From Betaproteobacteria bacterium (lineage in GTDB: Bacteria; Pseudomonadota; Gammaproteobacteria; Burkholderiales; JAHFQX01): DNA of 57,104 nt. Below, one piece after another: positions 44,996 through 53,318 of the stretch. The position numbers and the translations under genes are program-made. How positions within the stretch are numbered: the stretch's first letter is position 1; each line of letters begins with the position of its first letter. The stretch spans positions 1-57,104 of the forward strand of contig JAHFQX010000017.1 in NCBI GenBank assembly GCA_023259135.1, read 5' to 3'. A model generated the notes under the pieces. The model saw only the letters and a list, made by a program, of their open reading frames with translations, made no database searches and was not told the DNA's origin.

Positions 44996-46657
44996 TTGCC
45001 CTCCTTGCCCCTTTCCCGCACCGTTCTGTTCGTGTTTTTCACCGCGGCGCTGGCGGTGTGGTTCGGCAACCTGGAGTTCCGCAAGCTGGTGCGCCCCGAC
45101 GAAGGCCGCTACGCCGAGATCCCCCGGGAGATGACGGCCGGCGGCGATTGGGTCACCCCGCGTCTAAACGGCATCAAGTATTTCGAAAAACCCCCCTTGC
45201 AGTATTGGGCCACCGCCGTTGCCTACACGGCCTTCGGCCAGCATCACTGGACCGCCCGGCTGTGGCCGGCGCTGACGGGCCTGTTGGGCGTGCTGCTGGT
45301 GGGCTGGATCGGCGGCCTGCTGTTCGGCCCCGGCGCCGGGCCGTACGCCGCCTTGGCGCTGGGCAGCAGCGTGCTGTACACCCTCATCGCCCACATCAAT
45401 ACCCTGGACATGGGGGTGACGTTTTTTCTCACCGCCGCCCTGGCGGGTTTTCTCTACGCCCAGCGGCCCGAAGCCACCCCGGCGCAGCAGCGGTACGGCA
45501 TGGCCTGGGCCTGGGCCGCTCTCGGCGGATCGGTACTCTCCAAGGGGCTGATGGGCCTGGCGGTGCCGGGAGGAGCGCTGCTGACCTACAGCCTGCTGGC
45601 CCGGGATTTCGGGGTGTGGCGGCGCTTGCGCCTCGGCCTCGGCCTGCCGCTGTTGCTGCTGCTCACGGTGCCGTGGTTCGTGACGGTTTCCCTCGCCAAC
45701 CCCGAATTTCCCCGCTTCTTCTTCATCCACGAGCATTTCGAACGCTTCCTCACCCGGGCCCACGGCCGCTATCAGCCCGGGTGGTATTTCGTCCCCATTT
45801 TGTTGCTGGGGATCCTGCCCTGGCTGGTTACCCTGTTGAGCGCCCTCCGCCAAGCTTGGCAAGACAAGAAAAGCGGATTCCACCCACAGCGCTTCCTGCT
45901 GGCATGGGTCGGGTTCACTTTCGCGTTCTTCAGCGCCTCGGGCTCCAAGCTGCCGTCCTACATCCTGCCGCTATTCCCCGCCGCCGCGCTGCTGATGGGC
46001 TGGCATCTGACCCAATTGTCCGGCCGGCAATTGTCCTGGCATGCGCTGCCCGCCATCGCCGCCGGGGCGGTGGGGCTGGCCTTGGTTCCCCAGGTCACCC
46101 GGTTGGCCAGCATCGAGGTCCCGGAGCCCCTTTACCAGGCTTATCGGCCTTGGCTCACGGCGGCGGCCCTGACCGCGCTGGCGACGGGCGGCGCGGCGTT
46201 CGTGCTGGCTCGCCAAAGGCGCTGCGCCGCGGCGGTGCTGGCGCTGGCGGCGGGCGGGCTGGGAGCGGCGCAACTGGGACTCACTGGCCACGACGCCTTG
46301 TCGCCGGCGAGTTCGGCCTACCACTTGGCCCAGCAAATTCGTCCCCACCTCAAGCCGGGGATCCCGTTTTACAGCGTGGCCACCTATGAGCAGACCTTGC
46401 CGTTTTACATCGAACGAACCGTCACCCTGGTGGCCTACCGCGACGAGTTGAGTTTCGGTTTGGACCAGGAGCCCGGCTTGGGGCTGCCCGACTTGGCGGC
46501 CTTCCGGCGCGCCTGGCGGGAACAGCCCGAGGCCCTGGCGCTGATGAGCCCGCAGACCTATGCGCAATTGGCGGCCGAGGGGCTGCCCATGGCGGTGGTG
46601 GCCCGGGACACCCGCCGGGTGGTGGTCAAAACCCTGCCGCCGGCAATCCGGAGCTGA
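44996..46657 (+). CDS. arnT: Undecaprenyl-phosphate-Ara4N lipid A transferase
   Basis: ArnT moves 4-amino-4-deoxy-L-arabinose from undecaprenyl phosphate to lipid A in the periplasmic leaflet, lowering the negative charge and giving polymyxin resistance. The 553-residue membrane protein (E. coli 550) has the first-loop motif RPDEGRYAEIPREM (33-46), then GDWVTPRLNGIKYFEKPPL. About twelve hydrophobic segments and a C-terminal periplasmic domain follow. The start is TTG at 44996, with TTG at 45005 as an alternative; neither has a good Shine-Dalgarno sequence. It is the first gene of the arn operon here, whereas in enterics it is near the end. Confidence 0.92.
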   Translation: MPSLPLSRTVLFVFFTAALAVWFGNLEFRKLVRPDEGRYAEIPREMTAGGDWVTPRLNGIKYFEKPPLQYWATAVAYTAFGQHHWTARLWPALTGLLGVLLVGWIGGLLFGPGAGPYAALALGSSVLYTLIAHINTLDMGVTFFLTAALAGFLYAQRPEATPAQQRYGMAWAWAALGGSVLSKGLMGLAVPGGALLTYSLLARDFGVWRRLRLGLGLPLLLLLTVPWFVTVSLANPEFPRFFFIHEHFERFLTRAHGRYQPGWYFVPILLLGILPWLVTLLSALRQAWQDKKSGFHPQRFLLAWVGFTFAFFSASGSKLPSYILPLFPAAALLMGWHLTQLSGRQLSWHALPAIAAGAVGLALVPQVTRLASIEVPEPLYQAYRPWLTAAALTALATGGAAFVLARQRRCAAAVLALAAGGLGAAQLGLTGHDALSPASSAYHLAQQIRPHLKPGIPFYSVATYEQTLPFYIERTVTLVAYRDELSFGLDQEPGLGLPDLAAFRRAWREQPEALALMSPQTYAQLAAEGLPMAVVARDTRRVVVKTLPPAIRS

Positions 46658-46661
46658 GCCG

Positions 46662-47033
46662 ATGAATTCCCTCAGTTTTGCTCTGGTGTTGACGGGAGTG
46701 CTGCTCAACGCCGCCGCCCAACTGCTTTTAAAGGCAGGCGCCGGCCGGGTGGGGCATTTTGAATTCGCTTGGAGCAACGCCGGGCCGGTGGGCTGGCAGT
46801 TGGCCACCGAACCCGCCATCCTGGGCGGGTTGGCGTGCTACGTGGTGAGCGTGGTGGTGTGGATCATGGCGCTGTCACGGGTGGAGGTCAGCATCGCCTA
46901 CCCGATGCTCTCCATCGGCTACGTGGTGAACGCCGTCGCCGCCTGGTATCTGTTCGGCGAGGCGGTATCCCCCCTGCGGCTGACCGGCATCGGCATCATC
47001 GTCGTCGGCGTTTACATCGTGGCGAGAAGCTAG
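46662..47033 (+). CDS. ArnE/ArnF-like small multidrug-resistance-type flippase subunit
   Basis: The 123-residue protein has four hydrophobic helices and the SMR/EamA layout (LNAAAQLLLKAGA, YVVSVVVWIMALSRVEVSIAYP, GYVVNAVAAWYLFGE, GIGIIVVGVYIVA). In E. coli ArnE and ArnF form a heterodimer that flips undecaprenyl-P-Ara4N. Only one such gene is present, so a homodimer is likely. The ATG at 46662 is 4 bp after the arnT stop. A heptamer repeat begins immediately after its stop codon. Confidence 0.87.
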   Translation: MNSLSFALVLTGVLLNAAAQLLLKAGAGRVGHFEFAWSNAGPVGWQLATEPAILGGLACYVVSVVVWIMALSRVEVSIAYPMLSIGYVVNAVAAWYLFGEAVSPLRLTGIGIIVVGVYIVARS

Positions 47034-47082
47034 TTTCAAACTCAAAACTGGAAACTCTGGACTCAAAACCCGAAACTCAAAA
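47034..47082. repeat. Seven-unit heptamer tandem repeat filling the arnE/F-arnB spacer
   Basis: The 49 bp between the TAG stop (47031-47033) and the GTG start (47083) are exactly seven 7-mers: TTTCAAA, CTCAAAA, CTGGAAA, CTCTGGA, CTCAAAA, CCCGAAA, CTCAAAA. The consensus is CTCNAAA, the same unit as in the element at 482-577. The spacer has no Shine-Dalgarno sequence. Confidence 0.85.
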
Positions 47083-48207
47083 GTGACCCCCCTCCCCTTC
47101 ACCCGCCCCAGCATCGACGAGGACACCATTCAGTCGGTGGCGGCGGTGCTGCGCTCGGGCTGGCTGACCGGCGGGCCCAAGGTACGGGAATTCGAGGCGG
47201 CGCTTTCCGCCTACCTGGGGGGACGGCCGGTGCGCAGCTTCAATTCCGGCACCGCCGCCCTGGAGGTGGCGTTGCGGTTGTGCGGCATCGGCGCCGGCGA
47301 CGAGGTCATCACCACGCCGCTGTCCTGGGTGGCCACCGCCAACGTGATTCTGAACGTCGGGGCCAAGCCGGTGTTCGTCGATGTCGATCCGGCCACCCGC
47401 AACATCGATCCGGAGCGGCTGCAAGCCGCCATCACTCCCGCCACCCGAGCGATCATCCCGGTGGACCTGGCGGGTCTGCCGGTGGATCGCGACCAGCTCT
47501 ACGCCATCGCCCGGTCTTCCGGTCTGCGGGTCATCGAGGATGCGGCTCAATCCATGGGGGCTTGCTGGCGCGGCCAAAGGATCGGCTCTTTCGGCGATCT
47601 GATCTGCATCAGCTTCCATGCCAACAAGAACATGACCACCGGCGAGGGCGGCTGCCTGGTGCTGGCCGACGAGAGCCAGATTCCGCTGGCGGAAAAGCTG
47701 CGGCTGCAAGGCGTGGTGCGCTCCCCGGACGGCGGCATGGAAGTGGACGTGGCCGGGGGCAAATTCAATCTCACCGACATCGCCGCCGCCATCGGCCTGG
47801 GCCAACTGCGGCAACTGGAGAGCTTCACCGCCCGCCGCCGGGAACTGGCGCGGCGCTACTTCGAGCGCTTCGACCGGACCCTGGGCTGCGGCCTGCCGGT
47901 TGCAAACTTCACCGACAGCAACTGGCACATGTTCCAGATCCTGCTGCCGCTGGGGCGGCTGCGGATTTCCCGGGGCGAATTCCTGGAGCGCATGCGCGCA
48001 CGGGAGATCGGCGTAGGCGTCCACTATCCCGCCATGCACTTGTTCAGCCTGTATCGGGCCATGGGCTACAAACAAGGGGATTTTCCCCACGCCGAAAAAA
48101 TCGGCCGGGAGATCGTCACCCTGCCGCTGTTTCCCGCCATGCAGGATGCCGACGTGGACCGGGTATGCGTCGCGGCGGCGGAAATTTTGCGAGAGGCCCA
48201 AGGATGA
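47083..48207 (+). CDS. arnB: UDP-4-amino-4-deoxy-L-arabinose aminotransferase
   Basis: ArnB is a PLP enzyme that transaminates UDP-4-keto-arabinose to UDP-Ara4N. The 374-residue DegT/DnrJ/EryC1 protein has the opening PFTRPSIDEDTI, FNSGTAALEVAL, TTPLSWVATANVI and the PLP-lysine stretch SFHANKNMTTGEGG (Lys182). The GTG start directly follows the heptamer array and has no Shine-Dalgarno sequence, so translation may rely on coupling to the upstream gene. It overlaps arnC by 4 bp. Confidence 0.95.
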   Translation: MTPLPFTRPSIDEDTIQSVAAVLRSGWLTGGPKVREFEAALSAYLGGRPVRSFNSGTAALEVALRLCGIGAGDEVITTPLSWVATANVILNVGAKPVFVDVDPATRNIDPERLQAAITPATRAIIPVDLAGLPVDRDQLYAIARSSGLRVIEDAAQSMGACWRGQRIGSFGDLICISFHANKNMTTGEGGCLVLADESQIPLAEKLRLQGVVRSPDGGMEVDVAGGKFNLTDIAAAIGLGQLRQLESFTARRRELARRYFERFDRTLGCGLPVANFTDSNWHMFQILLPLGRLRISRGEFLERMRAREIGVGVHYPAMHLFSLYRAMGYKQGDFPHAEKIGREIVTLPLFPAMQDADVDRVCVAAAEILREAQG

Positions 48208-49142
48208 ACCCACCCCGGCTTTCCGTGATCGTCCCCGTGTACAACGAGGAAGCCGGGCTGGCCGCCTTGTTCGCCCGGCTCTATCCCGCCCTGGATGCCT
48301 TGGGTGTGTCCTATGAAGTGGTGTTCGTGGACGACGGCAGCGGCGACCGTTCCGCCGCGCTCCTGCGGCGGCAGTTCCAGGCCCGGCCGGAATGCACCCG
48401 GGTGGTTTTCTTCAAGGGCAACTTCGGCCAGCACATGGCCATCATGGCGGGCTTCGAACATTGCCGGGGACAGCGCATCGTCACCCTGGACGCCGATCTG
48501 CAAAACCCGCCGGAAGAGATCGGCAAGCTGCTGGAGGCCATGGATCGAGGCCACGATTATGTCGGCACGATTCGGCAGGGCCGCCGGGACAACTGGTGGC
48601 GGCGTTGGGCATCCCGCGCCATGAACCGCTTGCGCGAACGCATCACCCATATCCGCATGACCGACCAGGGTTGCATGCTGCGGGCCTACGACCGGGACGT
48701 GGTGGAAGCCATTACCCAGAGCCGGGAGGTCAACACCTTCATCCCGGCTCTGGCCTATCTCTATGCCCGCAACCCCACCGAAGTTCCGGTGCGCCATGAG
48801 GAGCGGGCGGCGGGGGAATCCAAGTATTCCCTCTACAAGCTGATCCGGCTCAACTTCGATCTGGTGACGGGATTCTCGGTGGCGCCGCTGCAAATGTTTT
48901 CCTTCGTCGGCATCGTCGTCTCTCTCCTCTCGACCTTGTTCGTGATCTATCTGGTCTACCGGCGCCTGGCGGTGGGACCGGAAGCGGAAGGGGTATTCAC
49001 CCTATTCGCCATTATCTTTCTGCTCATCGGCATCATGCTGTTCGGCATCGGACTGTTGGGGGAATACGTGGGCCGCATCTATCAGCAAGTACGCCAGCGG
49101 CCCCGCTATGTCGTGCAAGCCGTGCTGGAGCAAGCTTCATGA
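48204..49142 (+). CDS. arnC: Undecaprenyl-phosphate 4-deoxy-4-formamido-L-arabinose transferase
   Basis: ArnC attaches the formylated sugar to undecaprenyl phosphate on the cytoplasmic face. The 312-residue GT2 protein has LSVIVPVYNEEAGL at the start, VFVDDGSGDRS, the metal site TLDADLQNPPEE and two C-terminal membrane helices (FSFVGIVVSLLSTLFVIYLV; LFAIIFLLIGIMLFGIG). AGG lies close before the ATG and the start overlaps the arnB stop. Confidence 0.94.
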   Translation: MNPPRLSVIVPVYNEEAGLAALFARLYPALDALGVSYEVVFVDDGSGDRSAALLRRQFQARPECTRVVFFKGNFGQHMAIMAGFEHCRGQRIVTLDADLQNPPEEIGKLLEAMDRGHDYVGTIRQGRRDNWWRRWASRAMNRLRERITHIRMTDQGCMLRAYDRDVVEAITQSREVNTFIPALAYLYARNPTEVPVRHEERAAGESKYSLYKLIRLNFDLVTGFSVAPLQMFSFVGIVVSLLSTLFVIYLVYRRLAVGPEAEGVFTLFAIIFLLIGIMLFGIGLLGEYVGRIYQQVRQRPRYVVQAVLEQAS

Positions 49143-50062
49143 GCCGGGCGGTGGTGTTCGCCTATCACAACGTCGGGGTGCGCTGCCTGTCGGTGCTGCT
49201 GGCCGGCGGAGTGGACGTGCCCCTGGTGCTGACCCACCCGGATGACCCCCGCGAACGCATCTGGTTCGACAGCGTGGCCCGGCTGGCGCAACTGCACGAC
49301 ATCCCGGTCATCACCCCGGCGAACCCCAATACCCCGGAGGTGCTGGAGCGGGTGCGCGGCGAACGGCCCGATTTTCTGTTTTCCTTCTACTACCGGCACA
49401 TGCTCAAGCCCGAGTTGCTGGCGCTGCCGGGGGCCGGCGCGCTCAACATGCATGGCTCGCTGCTGCCCCGCTACCGGGGCCGAGTGCCGGTGAACTGGGC
49501 GGTCATTCACGGCGAAACCGAAACCGGCGCCACGCTGCACTATATGACGGTCAAGCCCGACGCCGGCGATATCGTGGACCGGCAGGCGGTGCCCATCCTG
49601 CCCAACGACACGGCGGGCGAAGTGTTTCACAAGGTCACCTGGGCCGCGGAACTCGTCCTGCACCGCTCGCTTCCCGACCTGCTGAACGGCACCGCGCCCC
49701 GCCTGCCCCAAGACCTTGCGGCGGGAAGCTATTTTGGCGGACGCCGGCCCGAGGACGGATTAATCCGTTGGAACGATCCGGCCCGCCACATCCACAACCT
49801 GGTGCGAGGCGTCGCGCCTCCTTATCCCGGAGCGTTCACGCGGCTGCGCGGCAAGCTCCTGAAAATCTTCAGCACCCTGCCGGCCCCCGGCCGCCCGCCC
49901 CGTTTCGGCCGCCCCACCCTATCCTGCGAAGCATCCGGTTGTTACGCGGAATGCGGCGATGGAGCCGCGTTGCGGCTGTTGGAATTGGAATTGGACGGCG
50001 TCCCCGTGGACGCCGCCGCCTTGGGCGCGTTCCTGGAAGGCCGCCCGGAACCCCTCTGCTGA
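49139..50062 (+). CDS. UDP-Ara4N formyltransferase (stand-alone ArnA N-terminal domain)
   Basis: This enzyme formylates UDP-Ara4N with 10-formyl-tetrahydrofolate. In E. coli it is the N-terminal half of bifunctional ArnA; here it is a separate 307-residue protein. The catalytic triad is visible: Asn103 and His105 in NMHGSLLPRYRGR and Asp141 in KPDAGDIVD, each one residue off the E. coli numbers (102, 104, 140). It overlaps arnC by 4 bp and precedes the decarboxylase gene by 12 bp. Confidence 0.93.
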   Translation: MSRAVVFAYHNVGVRCLSVLLAGGVDVPLVLTHPDDPRERIWFDSVARLAQLHDIPVITPANPNTPEVLERVRGERPDFLFSFYYRHMLKPELLALPGAGALNMHGSLLPRYRGRVPVNWAVIHGETETGATLHYMTVKPDAGDIVDRQAVPILPNDTAGEVFHKVTWAAELVLHRSLPDLLNGTAPRLPQDLAAGSYFGGRRPEDGLIRWNDPARHIHNLVRGVAPPYPGAFTRLRGKLLKIFSTLPAPGRPPRFGRPTLSCEASGCYAECGDGAALRLLELELDGVPVDAAALGAFLEGRPEPLC

Positions 50063-50074
50063 CTGGAAGTCCCC

Positions 50075-51118
50075 ATGAAGAAGATCCTGATCCTCGGCGT
50101 CAACGGCTTCATCGGCCACCATCTGTCCCAGCGCATCATCCAGGCCACCGATTGGGAGGTCCACGGCATGGACATGCAAAACGAGCGGGTGGCGGATCTG
50201 CTGGAGGAACCGCGCTTCCATTTCTTCGAAGGCGACATCACCATCAACAAGGAATGGATCGAGTATCACATCCGCAAATGCGATACGGTGCTGCCCCTGG
50301 TAGCCATCGCCACCCCCGCCACTTACGTGAAAGAACCCCTGCGGGTCTTCGAGCTGGATTTCGAGGCCAACCTGCCCATCGTGCGGTCCTGCGTCAAGTA
50401 CCGCAAGCGCGTGGTGTTCCCGAGCACCTCCGAGGTCTACGGCATGTGCCGCGACGAGCAATTCGATCCGGAGCGCTCCGACCTGGTACTGGGCCCCATC
50501 GCCAAGCAACGCTGGATCTACGCGTGCAGCAAGCAACTGATGGATCGGGTGATCTGGGCCTACGGCAGCCAGGGGCAACTGGATTTCACGCTGTTCCGGC
50601 CCTTCAACTGGATCGGCGCGGGGCTCGATTCGATCCACACGCCAAAGGAAGGCAGCTCCCGGGTCATCACCCAGTTCCTGGGCCACATCGTCCGGGGGGA
50701 AGACATCCAACTGGTGGACGGCGGCCGTCAGAAGCGTTCTTTTACTTACGTGGACGACGGTATCGATGCCCTGCTCAAAATCATCGACAACCGGGACGGC
50801 ATCGCTACCGGCAAGATTTACAACATCGGCAACCCCGACAACAATTTCTCGGTGCGGGAACTGGCCGAGAGGATGCTGAAGCTGGCGCTAAGCTATCCCG
50901 AATACCGGGAGGCGGCCCAACAAGTTCGGCTCGTCGAAGTTTCGGCCCAGGACTACTACGGCTCCGGCTACCAGGACGTGCAGAACCGGGTGCCGAAGAT
51001 CGACAATACCTGCCGCGAGCTGGACTGGGCGCCCCGGGTGAACATGGAAGAGGCCCTGGTGCAGATTTTCGAGTCCTACCGGCACCATGTGGCCGACGCC
51101 CGCAGGTTGACGGAGTGA
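50075..51118 (+). CDS. arnA: UDP-glucuronate decarboxylase (stand-alone ArnA C-terminal domain)
   Basis: The 347-residue extended SDR oxidises and decarboxylates UDP-glucuronic acid to UDP-4-keto-arabinose. It has the NAD motif GVNGFIGHHL (8-17), the catalytic pair Ser119-Glu120 in PSTSEVYG, matching Ser433/Glu434 of E. coli ArnA, and Tyr149/Lys153 in YACSK. RSFTYVDDGIDAL is conserved. As a free protein it cannot channel substrate to a fused formyltransferase as the hexameric enteric ArnA may. Confidence 0.93.
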   Translation: MKKILILGVNGFIGHHLSQRIIQATDWEVHGMDMQNERVADLLEEPRFHFFEGDITINKEWIEYHIRKCDTVLPLVAIATPATYVKEPLRVFELDFEANLPIVRSCVKYRKRVVFPSTSEVYGMCRDEQFDPERSDLVLGPIAKQRWIYACSKQLMDRVIWAYGSQGQLDFTLFRPFNWIGAGLDSIHTPKEGSSRVITQFLGHIVRGEDIQLVDGGRQKRSFTYVDDGIDALLKIIDNRDGIATGKIYNIGNPDNNFSVRELAERMLKLALSYPEYREAAQQVRLVEVSAQDYYGSGYQDVQNRVPKIDNTCRELDWAPRVNMEEALVQIFESYRHHVADARRLTE

Positions 51119-51161
51119 TGCGCCGCAAGCCAGCGTCGCTCGACAAGCGGCGGGGCCACCG

Positions 51162-52085
51162 GTGAGCTTGCTCGCCCTCAAGGTGGACGTGGACACCTAC
51201 CGCGGCACCCGGCAAGGCGTGCCGCGCCTGGTGGAGCGGTTGCGGGCCCACGATGCCGGCGCCAGCTTTTTGTTCAGCCTGGGGCCGGACCATACCGGCC
51301 GGGCCATGCGTCGGGCATTCCGGCGCGGCTTCATGAAGAAAGTATCCCGCACCTCGGTGCTGAGGCACTACGGGCTCAAGACTCTTCTCTACGGCACCCT
51401 GCTGCCCGGCCCCGACATCGGCGAAACCTGCCGGGAAGTATTGCGCTCGGTGCGGGCGGCCGGTTTCGAAACCGGGGTCCATGCCTACGACCACGTCAAA
51501 TGGCAGGATTATGTCGAGCGGCAAAACGCCGCCTGGACCGAAAAGCAACTCATGCTCGCCGTGGATCGCTATACCGGCATCTTCGGCGAAGCGCCGCGGG
51601 TGCACGGCGCCGCCGGCTGGCAAACCAACATCCATGCGCTGCGGCTTGCCCAGCGGCTCGGCTTCGATTACTGCTCCGACAGTCGCGGCGCCTATCCTTT
51701 CATGCCGATCATGCGAGGCGAAATCATCGCTTGTCCGCAGCTCCCCACCACCTTGCCCACCTTGGATGAACTCATCGGCACCGACGGCCTCACCGAGGAC
51801 AACGTCCATCTGCGGCTCCTGGAGCTCACCTGCGAGCCGCCCGCCACCGGCCATGTCTACACCCTCCACGCGGAGCTGGAGGGCATGGCGCTGGCGCCGG
51901 TATTCGAGCGGCTGCTGGAAGGCTGGCGGGCCCAAGGCTATCGGCTGGTGGCGATGCAAGACCTGTTCGAGACCTTGGACCGGGGCCGGTTGCCCCGTCA
52001 CGAAATCGTCATGGCCGAAATTGCCGGCCGATCTGGCATACTAGCCACCCAGGGGGAAGAATTCCTGGCCGAATACGGCCCCTGA
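51162..52085 (+). CDS. arnD: 4-deoxy-4-formamido-Ara-phosphoundecaprenol deformylase
   Basis: ArnD removes the formyl group before the lipid-linked sugar is flipped. The 307-residue NodB-like deacetylase has the metal Asp motif LKVDVDTYRG near the N-terminus, FLFSLGPDHTGRA, and ETGVHAYDHVKWQ with the metal histidines. The GTG start at 51162 lies 43 bp after the decarboxylase stop, without a clear Shine-Dalgarno sequence. It completes the pathway encoded by the preceding six genes. Confidence 0.93.
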   Translation: MSLLALKVDVDTYRGTRQGVPRLVERLRAHDAGASFLFSLGPDHTGRAMRRAFRRGFMKKVSRTSVLRHYGLKTLLYGTLLPGPDIGETCREVLRSVRAAGFETGVHAYDHVKWQDYVERQNAAWTEKQLMLAVDRYTGIFGEAPRVHGAAGWQTNIHALRLAQRLGFDYCSDSRGAYPFMPIMRGEIIACPQLPTTLPTLDELIGTDGLTEDNVHLRLLELTCEPPATGHVYTLHAELEGMALAPVFERLLEGWRAQGYRLVAMQDLFETLDRGRLPRHEIVMAEIAGRSGILATQGEEFLAEYGP

Positions 52086-52101
52086 ACCGGAGACGGGGAC
52101 G

Positions 52102-53142
52102 ATGAACAAAAGACAGTTGGGCGGCAGCGAGCTTCAGGTATCTGAGCTGTGCCTGGGAACCATGACCTTCGGCCAGCAGAATACCCAAGACCAAGCCCAC
52201 GCTCTGCTGGACTGCGCCGTGGAGCACGGCGTCAACTTCATCGACGCCGCCGAGATGTACCCGGTGCCGGCCCGGGCCGAAACCCAGGGGCGCACCGAGT
52301 CCATCATCGGCCAATGGCTCAAGCGCCAGCCCCGGGACCGCTTCATCCTCGCCACCAAGGTCACCGGTCGCCAGCGCGGCATGCCCTGGCTGCGCGGCGA
52401 ACAGCGCAAGGTGGACCGGGCCAATATCCGGGCCGCCGTCGAAGGCAGCCTGCAACGGCTGCAAACCGACTCTATCGACCTCTACCAAATCCATTGGCCG
52501 GAACGCAACGTGCCGATGTTCGGCCGAGCGGATTTCGAGCCCGTCAGGGAATATCCCGCCACCCCCATCCGCGACCAATTGGAGGCCCTGGCGGAGCTGG
52601 TGAAAGAGGGGAAAATCCGTTACGTCGGTTTAAGCAACGAAACCCCATGGGGAGTCTGCGCCTTCGTCAAGGCCGCCGAGATTTACGGCCTGCCCCGAAT
52701 CGTTTCGATCCAGAACGCCTACAGCCTGCTCAATCGCACTTATGAGAACGGCCTCGCGGAAGTGGGCTTCCGCGAGCAAGTCGGACTGCTGGCCTACAGC
52801 CCCCTGGCGTTCGGCCTGCTGTCGGGAAAATATCTGGATGACGCCCGCCCCTCTGGCGCTCGGCTGGTGGCGTTTCCCGAGTTCGGCGCCCGCTACCGCA
52901 AGTCGGGGGTACCGGAGGCGGTGCGGGCCTACCGCGATCTGGCCCGCGTCCACGGATTGAGCCCGGCGGTGATGGCCTTGGCTTTCGCGCGCTCCCGCTG
53001 GTTCGTCGCCAGCACCCTCATCGGCGCCACCACCCTGGAGCAATTGCGGGAAAACCTGTCCAGCGCCCACGTCAAACTGTCTCCGGAAACCCTGCAAGGC
53101 ATAGCCGCAATCCACCGCCAGTATTACAATCTCACCCCTTGA
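52102..53142 (+). CDS. tas: Aldo/keto reductase, Tas-like
   Basis: The 346-residue protein is very close in pattern to E. coli Tas: LCLGTMTFGQQNTQDQAHAL, FIDAAEMYPVPARAETQGRTE, DLYQIHWPERNVPMFG, RYVGLSNETPWGV and ASTLIGATTLEQL. It is a likely NADPH-dependent reductase with a (beta/alpha)8 barrel and a catalytic Tyr in AEMYP. GGAG lies upstream of the ATG. It is 16 bp after arnD and may be read through from the arn operon, but has no known part in Ara4N synthesis. Confidence 0.9.
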   Translation: MNKRQLGGSELQVSELCLGTMTFGQQNTQDQAHALLDCAVEHGVNFIDAAEMYPVPARAETQGRTESIIGQWLKRQPRDRFILATKVTGRQRGMPWLRGEQRKVDRANIRAAVEGSLQRLQTDSIDLYQIHWPERNVPMFGRADFEPVREYPATPIRDQLEALAELVKEGKIRYVGLSNETPWGVCAFVKAAEIYGLPRIVSIQNAYSLLNRTYENGLAEVGFREQVGLLAYSPLAFGLLSGKYLDDARPSGARLVAFPEFGARYRKSGVPEAVRAYRDLARVHGLSPAVMALAFARSRWFVASTLIGATTLEQLRENLSSAHVKLSPETLQGIAAIHRQYYNLTP

Positions 53143-53307
53143 TGGGCGTCTTCATCCAACTCCTCCCCAGGCCGCTTGCCACGGCCCCTCCCCAGCTTCC
53201 CCCGCAATTCCCCGATGCTAAAGGCATGCTCCGCAAAGAGTGGCGAGGAGTCAAGGTTCCAGGCCACGCCGTCGGCGGGCTGGAGTTCGTGAAAACACTG
53301 TAACCCC

Positions 53308-53312
53308 AGGAG
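53308..53312 (+). promoter_or_regulatory. Shine-Dalgarno that decides the phoH TTG start
   Basis: AGGAG lies 6 nt before the TTG at 53319. No in-frame ATG exists before the PIN domain. Confidence 0.7.
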
Positions 53313-53318
53313 CCCTCG

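Noticed and set aside
51118-51165. 15-codon frame between the decarboxylase and arnD genes
   Set aside because: Too short, no ribosome binding site of its own and no resemblance to a known leader peptide.
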